A stretch of DNA of 33,305 bases from a virus (IMGVR_UViG_3300017917_003044:1-33305), one strand, 5' to 3'; shown: positions 1-8,700, counted from the first letter of the stretch. Numbers and translations are program-made. The notes: generated by a model from the sequence alone, not told the origin.

Positions 1-4
1 AGAT

Positions 5-27
5 CCCAAATGGAATCAGTATTTGGG
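5..27. repeat. 7-bp inverted repeat after the leftmost gene
   Basis: A perfect inverted repeat (CCCAAAT at 5-11, ATTTGGG at 21-27, 9-base loop) lies just past the stop codon of the leftmost minus-strand gene. It could form an RNA hairpin at the 3' end of that long transcript. No T-run follows on the minus strand, so a standard intrinsic terminator is not supported. The rest of 1-49 shows nothing else I can call. Confidence 0.3.
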
Positions 28-49
28 TAGAGATAGAGATGCTGCTTAG

Positions 50-958
50 TTATTTCTTGACGGCTTTTTTACCAACAGGGCCAGGTGGATAGTAAAATTC
101 ATAGCCTTTTATTAAATTGGCAAATCTTTCCATCTCTTTGTTCAAGGTACCAGTAGTATTTGCTCCATAAGTAGAAACCGGCGGTCTACCGTGAACTTGC
201 ATCCAGTGCTGCATAGCAGCTTCGCGGGCATTGGTTGGTTCTTGTTTAAACACTGGGCTCATACCAGGAATATTTTTTCTGGTTCGTTCCCACTGTGCCG
301 CCTGTCTAGCTGATGGTGCATCGTCTGGTGAGATAGTACGCCAGGTCCCTGCTTGTCTATCAAATACCTCAACATCTTTAGAACGCACTGCACGACCACT
401 TGGAGTCTTGTTGGACGGAACCCGAACAGTGGTATAATATCCTGGTATATCTTTTGGATTGTCGGTATGTGTAAAATATTTTTTAGCTTTACCATCTGGG
501 CGAGGAGTCATAAAACCTGTGTTTAATAAATCTTCAATTTCCTCAGGTCTACGAACACCTCTAACATTGAATGCCTGCTGAGTTGATCCTGCAGAAAATT
601 CAGGTCCGCCAATTTGAGGATTGTATAATTTATTTCGTACCACAGGTCGAGTAGGATCTAGTCCTAACAAATGAGGTTGTACTTTTTGTGCTAGTTTGGT
701 GCCACCTTGTGCCAATTTGGCCATGCCTTTTGCCATGCTAGGAGCACCTAATCCAATTATATCTTCAGGACTTACTAGCGGTTGTTCTAATCCAGGTTCA
801 ATAGGACGACCCTGATCATCACGCGGTAAAGAAATACTTTTAGCTTTCAACTCTGGTGGTTGAATATCAGTCTTTGACGGTATCCAATCTCGTTGTAGCT
901 CTGCTTGTAAGTCAGATTTAAATGGCGCTGCTTCTAGTATTATTTCTCTAATTCTCAT
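50..958 (-). CDS. Putative internal virion protein with capsid-targeting-like N-terminus and toxin-like central domain
   Basis: A 302-residue protein I do not recognise as a named family. It starts MRIREIILEAAPF, which gives I-L-E followed by A at residues 7-10. This matches the T4 gp21 prohead-protease rule ([LI]xE before A/G/S) seen in T4 internal head proteins. Residues 70-90 are small and Gly/Ala/Lys rich. Residues 125-210 form the most structured region: FNVRGVRRPEEIEDLL, then YFTHTD near 161-166 and KDVEVFD near 194-200. This faintly follows the R - S/T - E order of ADP-ribosyltransferase toxins, but the match is weak and could be chance. The C-terminus is basic (KKAVKK). It starts by ATGA overlap with the stop of the 69-residue gene upstream, so it is translationally coupled. 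Seen: sequence and motifs. Inferred: packaging into the head and any enzymatic role. Confidence 0.6.
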   Translation of the reverse strand: MRIREIILEAAPFKSDLQAELQRDWIPSKTDIQPPELKAKSISLPRDDQGRPIEPGLEQPLVSPEDIIGLGAPSMAKGMAKLAQGGTKLAQKVQPHLLGLDPTRPVVRNKLYNPQIGGPEFSAGSTQQAFNVRGVRRPEEIEDLLNTGFMTPRPDGKAKKYFTHTDNPKDIPGYYTTVRVPSNKTPSGRAVRSKDVEVFDRQAGTWRTISPDDAPSARQAAQWERTRKNIPGMSPVFKQEPTNAREAAMQHWMQVHGRPPVSTYGANTTGTLNKEMERFANLIKGYEFYYPPGPVGKKAVKK

Positions 959-1164
959 ATAGGGTGTTCACCTGTCAAGTAAGGTTTGCTGAACCACAAC
1001 TTAAACCACTCTTCGGTGCCCGGGCGAATATCATGCTTTCGCATAAGTTCGCCTTTTTCATTGCCGGTAACACTGATGTTGCTGCCTGCAAAGCCTTTGT
1101 ATTCTTGCATGACTGCGCGATTACCTATCCCTGCTAATAGTTTTAATTCTTCAATGCTGTCCAT
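955..1164 (-). CDS. Small conserved marine T4-like phage protein with N-terminal LLAG motif
   Basis: A 69-residue protein starting MDSIEELKLLAGIGN and ending in a compact motif RPGTEEWFKLWFSKPYLTGE. I associate this C-terminal block (PG-x-EWFKLWFS-x-PYLTGE) with small proteins of unknown function in marine T4-like phages. The helical LxxLAG element at its N-terminus recurs in the 773- and 1489-residue proteins of the same operon. An in-frame TGA lies three codons before the ATG, so the start cannot extend upstream. The stop overlaps the next start as ATGA. No catalytic motif is visible. Role unknown; its place in the operon suggests a virion or assembly function. Confidence 0.7.
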   Translation of the reverse strand: MDSIEELKLLAGIGNRAVMQEYKGFAGSNISVTGNEKGELMRKHDIRPGTEEWFKLWFSKPYLTGEHPI

Positions 1165-1213
1165 ATGGAATCACTGGAAGATCTGTGTCTGGCGTTTGAT
1201 TTTCGTTACCCAT
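1151..1213 (-). CDS. Possible 20-residue micro-ORF between nuclease and LLAG protein
   Basis: A short frame (MGNENQTPDTDLPVIPYGQH) starts with an ATG fused to the nuclease stop codon as TAATG, the same coupling used throughout this operon. It ends 14 bases inside the following 69-residue gene, whose ATG lies at 1164 in another frame. It fills what would otherwise be a 48-base gap with no obvious ribosome binding site for the downstream gene. It may be a leader peptide that delivers ribosomes to that ATG, or the first part of a longer ancestral reading frame now shifted. It may also be chance. Confidence 0.35.
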   Translation of the reverse strand: MGNENQTPDTDLPVIPYGQH

Positions 1214-1647
1214 TACTGACACCATGATTGTTTGGCATCACCGTAGTATTCTCTAGCGAATCCATTTTGGATCAACATGGCTCTAAGGCTCTGCCCGTCA
1301 AGTATCATGTCGCCCAGCACACGCCCACCAAACTTGTCCCAACCGTAAAGGGTGACTTGGCGTTTGACTGATTTTGCTACAGCATTTTTTGTGAACGCCG
1401 TAGCAGCTTGGCCGCGTTGGTCTTCGCTTGCACATTGGGCACGGTGTCCTTTTTCAGGAGTATCAACACCATACACACGCACTGCCAATTCAGGCTTGAG
1501 TGGTTGGGGTAAGAATGGTGCAGCAATAACTACGGTATCGCCGTCATTGACTCTAACCACAGTAGCATCATATGTAACACCTTGTGGTGTTTTTTGTGCA
1601 AACGCTAACCCAGGTACTAATAATAGAACAGCTAATAATTTTTTCAT
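1213..1647 (-). CDS. Exported thermonuclease (SNase family)
   Basis: A 144-residue staphylococcal-nuclease-like enzyme that should cut DNA/RNA in a Ca2+-dependent way. Residues 1-18 are a textbook Sec signal peptide (MKKLLAVLLLVPGLAFA, cleavage after AFA), predicting export to the periplasm. The family's key residues are all present: DGDT at 35-38, VRVYGVDTPE at 56-65 with R57, D62, T63 and E65, and R109 in DKFGGRVLGD, corresponding to R35/E43/R87 of the classical enzyme. Two Cys (72 and 143) could form a disulfide outside the cytoplasm. A good Shine-Dalgarno sequence (AGGAAAA) lies 8 bases before the ATG. It sits in an operon of putative virion proteins, which is unexpected for a secreted nuclease. 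Degrading host or competing-phage DNA in the periplasm is a guess. Confidence 0.9.
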   Translation of the reverse strand: MKKLLAVLLLVPGLAFAQKTPQGVTYDATVVRVNDGDTVVIAAPFLPQPLKPELAVRVYGVDTPEKGHRAQCASEDQRGQAATAFTKNAVAKSVKRQVTLYGWDKFGGRVLGDMILDGQSLRAMLIQNGFAREYYGDAKQSWCQ

Positions 1648-1656
1648 TGATTTTTC

Positions 1657-2112
1657 CTATAAGTTTCTGTTGGTACTGTAAGTGGCTGTTTGGCCTTGTG
1701 GATTTGTGAATTTGGCAGTTGTGATAGCAGGATTACCCTGCTGAACATTTTTTCCTGCACCTTGGAACATGGCACCCTTATCTAATTGTAGATCAATTTT
1801 ACCAACCTCGGGATTGTTGTAGTTGGCCGAGACTTGACTGGTAGGAGTCATTTGTCCTCGATAGCCTGCTTGAGTGTGTGTGCCTCCAATCTTTAAGTTA
1901 GGATCAACTTGAAGATCGGCTGACATTGTACCAGCATGTGCTTTTAAATCTTGCGTTGCTTGAAGATTTAAATTGCCTCCTACTTTAGTTTGCATTCCAA
2001 TTGTTTTTGCAGCGGGGTCGACTGTTGCGCTTGTGTTGTCATCAATGTTCAGAGTGGTAGGTTGTTCATCCAGCATATCTAAATATCGTCTAAAAAATCT
2101 TGGATCACTCAT
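1657..2112 (-). CDS. Putative packaged protein sharing N-terminal DPRFFRxYLDxLxEQ tag
   Basis: A 151-residue protein of unknown function. It starts MSDPRFFRRYLDMLDEQ, nearly the same as the start of the gene just upstream (MDPRFFRQYLDILHEQ), after which the two proteins diverge. The tag ends L-D-E-Q, resembling a prohead-protease cleavage site except that Q follows the Glu. Residues 25-150 have alternating hydrophobic residues and many N, Q, T and G, with a run of predicted beta strands (GGNLNLQATQDLKAHAGTM and similar), so a beta-rich or repetitive fold is likely. There is no signal peptide or membrane segment. Its start overlaps the upstream stop as ATGA. I do not recognise the family. Confidence 0.65.
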   Translation of the reverse strand: MSDPRFFRRYLDMLDEQPTTLNIDDNTSATVDPAAKTIGMQTKVGGNLNLQATQDLKAHAGTMSADLQVDPNLKIGGTHTQAGYRGQMTPTSQVSANYNNPEVGKIDLQLDKGAMFQGAGKNVQQGNPAITTAKFTNPQGQTATYSTNRNL

Positions 2113-2798
2113 CTTTTAAGTAGTTCCTTTAACCGTACTAGTTCATCTTCTTGTACCGGTTGAGCAGTCGTGGCTGATTGAATAACCGGCACTTTCGGCT
2201 GTATCGCTCCAGTAGGATTTATGCCTGTTGCACCTGAGGGAGCAGGTGGTGCGTTAGGATCTAACAAGGTTGACCTTCTATCATACAATGAACCACCACC
2301 TTGTAATCCTTGTCTAACAACTTCACCTTTGGTTGGAGTTGCAATGCGTGTTGCGGTTGTTTGTGTTATTGGACCCATCTCGCTATCAACAGTTTTTTTA
2401 TCATACTGCCAATGTCCGCCGCCTGTTTTTTCACGACTGGCTGCTGTGTATTCTTGACCTGCTTGTCTTTCTTTTTGTTTTAAGTCAGTTGTCAAAACAC
2501 TTGATCTTTGTAATGGATCGCCGCTTGGTCCTACTGCATCAACTTCGCCGGAACTCAGTGCTTTAGTGACACTACCATATTTTTGTGTAGCAGCATCTCT
2601 TGCTGCCATATGTGCTTGCAAGCGTTGATCTTTTTCGCCTTGAATGTTCTGCATATTTTGCTGATATTGTGCGTTAGTCGCAGCCATCGGGTCAGCAGCA
2701 GCAGAATATGCTTGCGCACCTGGCATATTAGACATCGATCCTTGTGGTGCCTGTTCGTGTAATATATCTAAGTATTGTCTAAAAAATCTTGGATCCAT
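2109..2798 (-). CDS. Putative packaged protein, Gln/Ala-rich, with the same N-terminal tag
   Basis: A 229-residue low-complexity protein rich in Q, A, S and T. The N-terminal tag MDPRFFRQYLDILHEQAP matches that of the next gene downstream. Residues 40-75 (YQQNMQNIQGEKDQRLQAHM) look helical or coiled. The C-terminus ends EDELVRLKELLKR, similar to the ELxxLxxLAG helices elsewhere in this operon. A ribosome binding site (AAGGAC) lies 8 bases before the ATG. There is no recognisable enzyme motif. The tag and neighbours suggest a structural or internal virion protein; function unknown. Confidence 0.65.
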   Translation of the reverse strand: MDPRFFRQYLDILHEQAPQGSMSNMPGAQAYSAAADPMAATNAQYQQNMQNIQGEKDQRLQAHMAARDAATQKYGSVTKALSSGEVDAVGPSGDPLQRSSVLTTDLKQKERQAGQEYTAASREKTGGGHWQYDKKTVDSEMGPITQTTATRIATPTKGEVVRQGLQGGGSLYDRRSTLLDPNAPPAPSGATGINPTGAIQPKVPVIQSATTAQPVQEDELVRLKELLKR

Positions 2799-2810
2799 TT
2801 TTGTCCTTGG

Positions 2811-3371
2811 TTACCACGATCTGCATGACCAGTATCTGGCTTTCCATCGCGGACCAGGATTGTCGCAGTTGTGTCTTGCTCTAAAACTTCTACGTCTTGC
2901 AGGATTTGACTTTTTGATACGCATATTGGGATCACCAAATTCTACTTTTACAATATTACCATTTGGCTTTCTTACATACACTTTGCTTTTCTTAACATCG
3001 CCGGCCATTTTCTTGCCCAATGGTACAGTACGTCCACGATACTTGGCTTCTTCTAGGTCGTTGTCTGGCGATGTTTCAAACTTAACATCTTGATATACAT
3101 CTTCTTTGATGTTTTCGTCGCCATCAATTGGACTGGTAGAATCTTGGGCAGTGGCGTGCATGCGTGAATCTTCTATCAAGTATCCCACATGCGTTAAAAT
3201 TCTCATCATTGTGTCGTCTGCTTGGATTACAACACCATCTTCTACAATGTCAACTACATAACTTTCCAATACAATTTCTTCCCTGGCAATTTCAATGTCA
3301 AAACTATCACCAATTGCAGGATTTTCTGCTAGGTATTCGGATTCTTGCAAATAGTGTTTAAATGTTTTCAT
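2811..3371 (-). CDS. Conserved marine T4-like phage protein with capsid-targeting-like N-terminus and HNCDNPGP C-terminus
   Basis: A 186-residue protein. Its start MKTFKHYLQES is close to the capsid-targeting peptide of T4 internal proteins as I recall it (MKTYQEFIAE, cut after E), with L-Q-E before S. Residues 20-65 are acidic and beta-like. Residues 108-186 are basic and highly conserved in marine T4-like phages to my memory: AKYRGRTVPLGK, then FGDPNMRIKKSNPARR, then HNCDNPGPRWKARYWSCRSW, with Cys169, Cys183 and His167 as possible metal or structural residues. No function is known to me. The upstream gap is 19 bases with an AAAGA-type ribosome binding site. The basic C-terminus would suit a DNA-contacting protein inside the head, but that is inference. 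Confidence 0.75.
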   Translation of the reverse strand: MKTFKHYLQESEYLAENPAIGDSFDIEIAREEIVLESYVVDIVEDGVVIQADDTMMRILTHVGYLIEDSRMHATAQDSTSPIDGDENIKEDVYQDVKFETSPDNDLEEAKYRGRTVPLGKKMAGDVKKSKVYVRKPNGNIVKVEFGDPNMRIKKSNPARRRSFRARHNCDNPGPRWKARYWSCRSW

Positions 3372-3390
3372 TGGTTGCCATCTTTCTTTT

Positions 3391-5712
3391 TTACATTCCG
3401 GGTTTCAGTGGATTAAAAATAAAATCCTTGATACCTTGTACAATACTCTTGTTGGGGTTGTTGGTAGGATTCAGTTTTTGCTGTGGCGTTAGTGCATCTT
3501 GACCCACTGGGTACGGATTCTGTTGCCCACTGCCCTGTTCTTCAAGATCAGCCATTTCGTCTACTTCTTCGTCCCTACCTTTGTCATTAAATCTGATAGT
3601 GGCTGTGCGTGGACCGCTAACACGAGATTCCGGTTCGGGTGGCAAAGGTAATTCTTGCACCGATGGATCTTGTTTTTTTGGTGGAGGATAAGTGACACTC
3701 ACTCGCCCGGTGGAAGATGCCATTGGTTCTTGACCAGTGTCACGGTTCAAGTTTGCGGTGCTCATCAAGTTTGCGGTGCTCATGTCAGGGGTTGGTTCTT
3801 TTTTAGAGCGTATTGTTTTTGCTTCAGCCCCGGCCGGATTGGTTCCTACTACTGTAAACTTGGCATAATCACTGTCTAGATCATCTCTGAGCAATATGCT
3901 TTCCAACATGGCATCAAGATCAGGATCAATTATACCTTCGGCCATTGGGTTGTCACCTAGTCTTGCTTTCTTGGCAAACTGTTTTTTCTCTCTATTGAGA
4001 TCATTGCCTTGGCGTGTGATACTTGCCACAGTTTGATATTCTTCGTCGGGAGTGTTAACATAATGTGGTTTACGTTTTTTTGCTTCCTCTAGATCTTGTT
4101 CCATTATATCGTCGCTGCCAACCATGATAACTTCTGGTTTTGACATGCCCGAATGGTCATGATCATCATGCGGTCTCATGCCAGCCATTTTGAGCATTTG
4201 TAATAGCGCATCAGCTTGATCGCCTTGAGCACTAATGTTTACGCTACGAGTGCCATCGCTGCTCATGTTGGTACTAACATTCAGTCTATCTTCTGTATCC
4301 ATGCCCATGTCGCCACATTCTGTTAGGTCTTGTTCTTTTACTTCACTCTTTCTTGGACCAAATGGTTTGCGTGGATCCGCCGGTGTGTATTCAGGTGGAG
4401 GCATACCTATGCCGGTCATATATAGATCTGTGTATGCTTTGGCGCCTTTGGTGAGAAAATCTTTAGCTGCGTCTGCGCCACTTTGCATTTTATTAGCAGT
4501 TGATTTATCTTTGCCGTATAAGGCCGCTGCACCAGGACCGTCTTCGCTTAGGCCGGCTAATTCGGCCAATCTCTGTAATGTGTCATCACCTGCAACTTCA
4601 TGCACGGGTGCGCTTTCGCTCATGCCGCTGCCCATGTCTTGATAGAAACGCTCTTCAACCCATTGATACGGATCACCTTCGCGACCTTTTGCCACACCGT
4701 ATGGCATTTCACCTGTATCTAAATAATAGTCATATAAAGCATCATACAATGCATCTGCCATGTGACCCGTGTTCATGAAGTTTTTAGTTTCATGTTTGAA
4801 TCTATTGGCAATATGCTTCAATGCATTACCACCTTCGTCTAACATAACATCTTCTGTTACCTTTTGTGGTAAGCCTTTATGTTTTGTTTTGGCAAAATCT
4901 TTAGCGTCTTTCTTACTCATTGTTCGAGCCACTTTCTTTAATTCAGGGCTGGCGCCTTTGATCTTTTCGCCTTTTTGCATGGCATGTACCATGCCCATGA
5001 ATTTTTGTTGTTGCTTACTAACTGCTTTTTCGTTTAATGTCAGGCCACTTAGTCGCAACATGTCATTGAATGCTTCTGCTAATTCTTCTTCTAAATCTTC
5101 TTCTAGTTCATCCTCTGCCATTTGACCAAAGGCAGCCTGTCTTCCTAGTGATGTGCCACTGGTATTTTGAGCAGGAGCATTTAAGGCTGCTGTTGCAATT
5201 TGATCTGAAGTTTGTGCTGGTGGTGCTGCTGGTTGTGGCGCTGGTTGAGCGACAGCTGGTTGCATTGAACCAGCAATTGCATTTGCTTTACTGACGTCTT
5301 GGGCAGCTGATTGTGTAACACTAGCAGTTGGGGCAGTTTTTGTTGTGCCACCAATTGCACCTGCTTTGGCTGTGTCTAATGCAGCAGACTGCGTTGCACT
5401 AGCAGTTGGTGTTGGTTTACCGCCGTATGCGTATTGAACTTTGGTAGGATCATATCCACCACCATAAGTTTTTGTTTGTGGCGCTGGTTGAGCGGCTGCT
5501 GGTTGAGCGGCTGCTGGTTGAGCGGCAGCCGGGGCCGATGATGCAGCAACATCAGGAGCGGGATTAGTAAATGGAGTTCCACCAGCTGGTGGTGCATTTG
5601 CAGGTTTCGCTGTGCTGGTTGCTGGTACATTTGGATTTTTACCAAATGTTCCTACTGCTCCGGCCTGTGGTGGCGCAGCTTCTATTAAGTCTAATATTTT
5701 TCTGATTTCCAT
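3391..5712 (-). CDS. Large multidomain putative virion protein with DUF3008-like domain
   Basis: A 773-residue protein. It starts MEIRKILDLIEAAPP, giving L-I-E before A (residues 9-12), a prohead-protease-like site. Residues 30-185 are an Ala/Pro/Gln-rich linker with PAAAQ repeats. Residues 195-215 are strongly acidic. Residues 228-287 match the DUF3008 type (KQQQKFMGMVHAMQKGE ... MSKKDAKDFAKTKHKGLPQKV). Residues 318-360 (YDALYDYYLDTGEMPYGV) and 548-590 (PHYVNTPDEEYQTVASITRQ, then LGDNPM) are motifs I link to marine T4-like phage proteins of unknown role. LAG-type helices recur near 217, 383 and 505. Further LxE sites (462-465 and 540-543) could be processing points. The start overlaps the upstream stop as TAATG, and a late-promoter core lies at 5764-5770. 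A scaffold, core or internal head protein is likely but unproven. Confidence 0.7.
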   Translation of the reverse strand: MEIRKILDLIEAAPPQAGAVGTFGKNPNVPATSTAKPANAPPAGGTPFTNPAPDVAASSAPAAAQPAAAQPAAAQPAPQTKTYGGGYDPTKVQYAYGGKPTPTASATQSAALDTAKAGAIGGTTKTAPTASVTQSAAQDVSKANAIAGSMQPAVAQPAPQPAAPPAQTSDQIATAALNAPAQNTSGTSLGRQAAFGQMAEDELEEDLEEELAEAFNDMLRLSGLTLNEKAVSKQQQKFMGMVHAMQKGEKIKGASPELKKVARTMSKKDAKDFAKTKHKGLPQKVTEDVMLDEGGNALKHIANRFKHETKNFMNTGHMADALYDALYDYYLDTGEMPYGVAKGREGDPYQWVEERFYQDMGSGMSESAPVHEVAGDDTLQRLAELAGLSEDGPGAAALYGKDKSTANKMQSGADAAKDFLTKGAKAYTDLYMTGIGMPPPEYTPADPRKPFGPRKSEVKEQDLTECGDMGMDTEDRLNVSTNMSSDGTRSVNISAQGDQADALLQMLKMAGMRPHDDHDHSGMSKPEVIMVGSDDIMEQDLEEAKKRKPHYVNTPDEEYQTVASITRQGNDLNREKKQFAKKARLGDNPMAEGIIDPDLDAMLESILLRDDLDSDYAKFTVVGTNPAGAEAKTIRSKKEPTPDMSTANLMSTANLNRDTGQEPMASSTGRVSVTYPPPKKQDPSVQELPLPPEPESRVSGPRTATIRFNDKGRDEEVDEMADLEEQGSGQQNPYPVGQDALTPQQKLNPTNNPNKSIVQGIKDFIFNPLKPGM
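3748..3783. repeat. 18-bp perfect tandem duplication in the 773-residue gene
   Basis: Two exact, adjacent copies of an 18-base unit (3748-3765 and 3766-3783) encode the doubled peptide STANLM/STANLN near residue 645. It is in frame, so the gene stays intact; slippage could change the copy number. Confidence 0.85.
5486..5530. repeat. 15-bp tandem repeat, three copies
   Basis: The unit GGTTGAGCGGCTGCT occurs at 5486-5500 and 5501-5515, with a third slightly changed copy at 5516-5530. It encodes the AAAQP repeats of the linker in the 773-residue protein. The length is a multiple of three, so copy-number change keeps the frame. Confidence 0.85.
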
Positions 5713-8700
5713 TATTGTCTTCCCGCTAGTCGTAATATATCTAACAAATCTTTGTTTGATTCAGTATTTATGGTTTCATTGATCCTATCGCCGGATCGTG
5801 ATTGTTCATCCGTGTCCTTCTGCGAAAAAAGCTCTGGAGCAATAGTTTTCCAATCAACGTTTTGTCCTGGTGCATTGATTCTTGGATTCATTGGCTCTAT
5901 CCTATTATCCAGCTTATCAATGTCAACAATTTCCTCTCCGGCATCTAAGGCTGCTTGTTGTTGCTTAAAATCTTGCATGGCTTTTTTTATTTCGCTATCC
6001 GAAGGTGGTTCTGGTTCTAGTCTGGTTGACCCAAATTTATCACCGGCTGATTGCAACTGGTCAAAATTTTTCGTAATAGCCGGGGACAAAGTTCCTGTGT
6101 CTGCGCTTTTGTCTTTTGAACTCGTTGTTTTTCGTGCGATTTTATCTAATGTATCGCCAGGTTTAACTGTATAGTCTTTACCGTTTATTTTAAGTGTACT
6201 GCCTACCTGTATACGATTGACATCTTTAATGATGTCAGGATTTTGTTGCATAATTGCCTGTGCACCAGCACTGCCTTTATATGCTGCTCTAAGTCCAGCT
6301 TGATCTTTTGACAAAAGTTTTGTTACATCTTTATCTGCTGCAACTTTAGAAGTTTTATCCACTGCAGGCGGTTCCGTGCTCACTGCTTTCAATGATGCTG
6401 GTGCCAGAGATTGACTTTTTTGTTGCTGTTTTTCTCGTTCAAGTCTTTGTTTTTCTCGTTCAAGACTAGCTTTTTCACTTGCTTCTCGCTCGCGACTATA
6501 CTTCTCACCGGCCTCAATTTGGCGCTGCTCCATGTAGTCAGTGTATTCTTCCCAAGCTTTTGGATTGGTATCTGGGTCACCCGCCGGTACCTGCATTGGT
6601 AGATTTTTTTGTCTTGCTAGATCTCTTTCTCTTTTTTCTTTTTCTAAAGTGGCTTTGGTTAGTGGAGGTTCGTCTGGTTCAACAAAATCCTGAAACTTTT
6701 TTTGCAACACATCTGACAGTGCAGCAGCAGGAGGTAAAAGTGGAACAGCAGCGGCTACACTTGGTGTCCTAGGATCTGCCGCTGCCTGTGGACTTGTTAT
6801 ATCGGTAGCTTTTTGCAAATCAATTTTACTATCTTTTTTAGTTTTTGAGTCTGGTGCAACTGCTTTTTTCTTGTCGCCGAATACTTGTGAAACCAGTTCA
6901 CCTTTACCACCTAAGCTAGGGGGTAAAGTTCTTTGCAACTTGTCTAAGAAGGTTTCCTCTCCAGGTGTTGTAGGCTCCGCAGACTTGTCGTCTTTGGGCT
7001 CTGCCGCTACAGCTGGGCTACCAGGCTTCAATATGTCTTTGACATAATTTGCTATTTTGTTATATCCTTGCGGGTCTAAATGTACTTTCTGCTTGTCTTT
7101 TGTGGATGCCATGCCAAGATCCAGAATAGGCACATCTTTGTCAATTCCTTTAAGAATTGTTTGTCTCAGTGCTTCTCGTTGTGCCTTTTTGTCAGGATCA
7201 GGGCTTTCTGTAGGCAGCAAATATACCACTTGTAAACCTCTAGCACGGCCTGCGGCTATTAACTTGTTTAAATTATTTACTATAGCCTGATGATTTGATC
7301 TAGCAATATCATTGGCGCCACCACTGATTGTGACCACGCTACCTGGCGGAATAGTTTCAATGTTGGCCATATGCTGTTTAAATTGTACAGGATCTACAAC
7401 ACTGGCACCAACTTTAGACTTGTTGACCCAGTCTGAGCCATCTTTACCATTGCCGTATACAGCTACACCTTGTCCATGGCTATCGCCTACTGTGTAATAA
7501 CCCGGATCGTATCTTGGTATGAAGGACAAAAATGGATCTTGAAATTTATCGCCTAGTTTTCGCTCTTGTTGAGCTACTGTGTTTGCACCCGGTCTATAAT
7601 CAACTGATCCAAGATTACCAAACACACTTGCAAACACTCGTTGTCTATTTGGATCTTTGGAATACTGTTTCATTACTTCGCGGTATTTTTTTTCGCCGCC
7701 TACATCTCGATAGGCAGCAGGATTGGCAGCAGCAAAGTGCATCAAACCAGGTGGCACCAGTTTCAACATGCCTGCTATTTCTTGATCTATTCCAGGTAAA
7801 ATTATTTTGGCATTGGGATTGCTTTTTGGACCATCATAGGGTCTCAGCGCCGAGCCCTGATTGCCACCGGGACCAGTAATAGCTTGAAACTGAAATGGAG
7901 TATTTAACACTCCAAGAATATCTCCCTTTGCTGCTTTAGCTCTGTTTAGAATCACAGAAGCGACATGTGCTCGTTCCAATGGTTCTTTGCCTGATTCTGC
8001 ACCAACCGCTCGCAACAGTGCACCATATTCGCTGTCTGACATGGATCTACCAAGGTATTTCTCCATTGTCTGTCTTGGATTTAATTTCTTTTTTGTGTCT
8101 TCTAGTAGAAATTTGTTGTATTTTTCTAATAGACGCAGTTGTGTATCATACAAATCTTGTTCCGGCAAGAAGTCGGGTTGCATTATTTTTCCTTGGCTTG
8201 GCCGAGGTTTAAAATCTTTGTCTGTGCCCGGTCCTTTTTCTGGTCCTGGTTTTGGTGCAGCTTCTGGTCCGCCGCCACCGGCTGATGGTTTTTTGCCATC
8301 ACCATCTTTAGTGGTGCCTGGAACTTCTTTGTCTTTTGCTGCTTTACCGGGCTCAGGCTTTGGTGGCTCAGGCTTTGGCTCTGGTTTGGGTTCGGGTTTT
8401 GGCTCAGGCTTTGGTGGCTCGGGCTTTGGCTCTGGTTTGACTTCGGGCTTGACTTCGGGCTTGACTTCAGGTTTTACTGGTTCGGGTTCTTCGGGTTTTG
8501 TTGCGTCTGGCTTTGCTGGTTCTGGTGCAGGCTCCAGTCTGATTTCAGGCTCGTCAATTGGTAGTTCAGATGATTTTTTTTCTTTAGGGGGTGCTGAATC
8601 AGTTGCACTTGGCGCGGTTGTGTCTGGTACAATATCAGTGGTGTCAATCCAAGTGATTGCTTTGTCGTCTGCGTCTGGTGCTGCGCCGCCAGGAGTTTTA

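Noticed and set aside
7895-7915. Late promoter core inside the giant gene
   Set aside because: TAAATAC is present, but no gene start lies downstream within range; likely a chance match.
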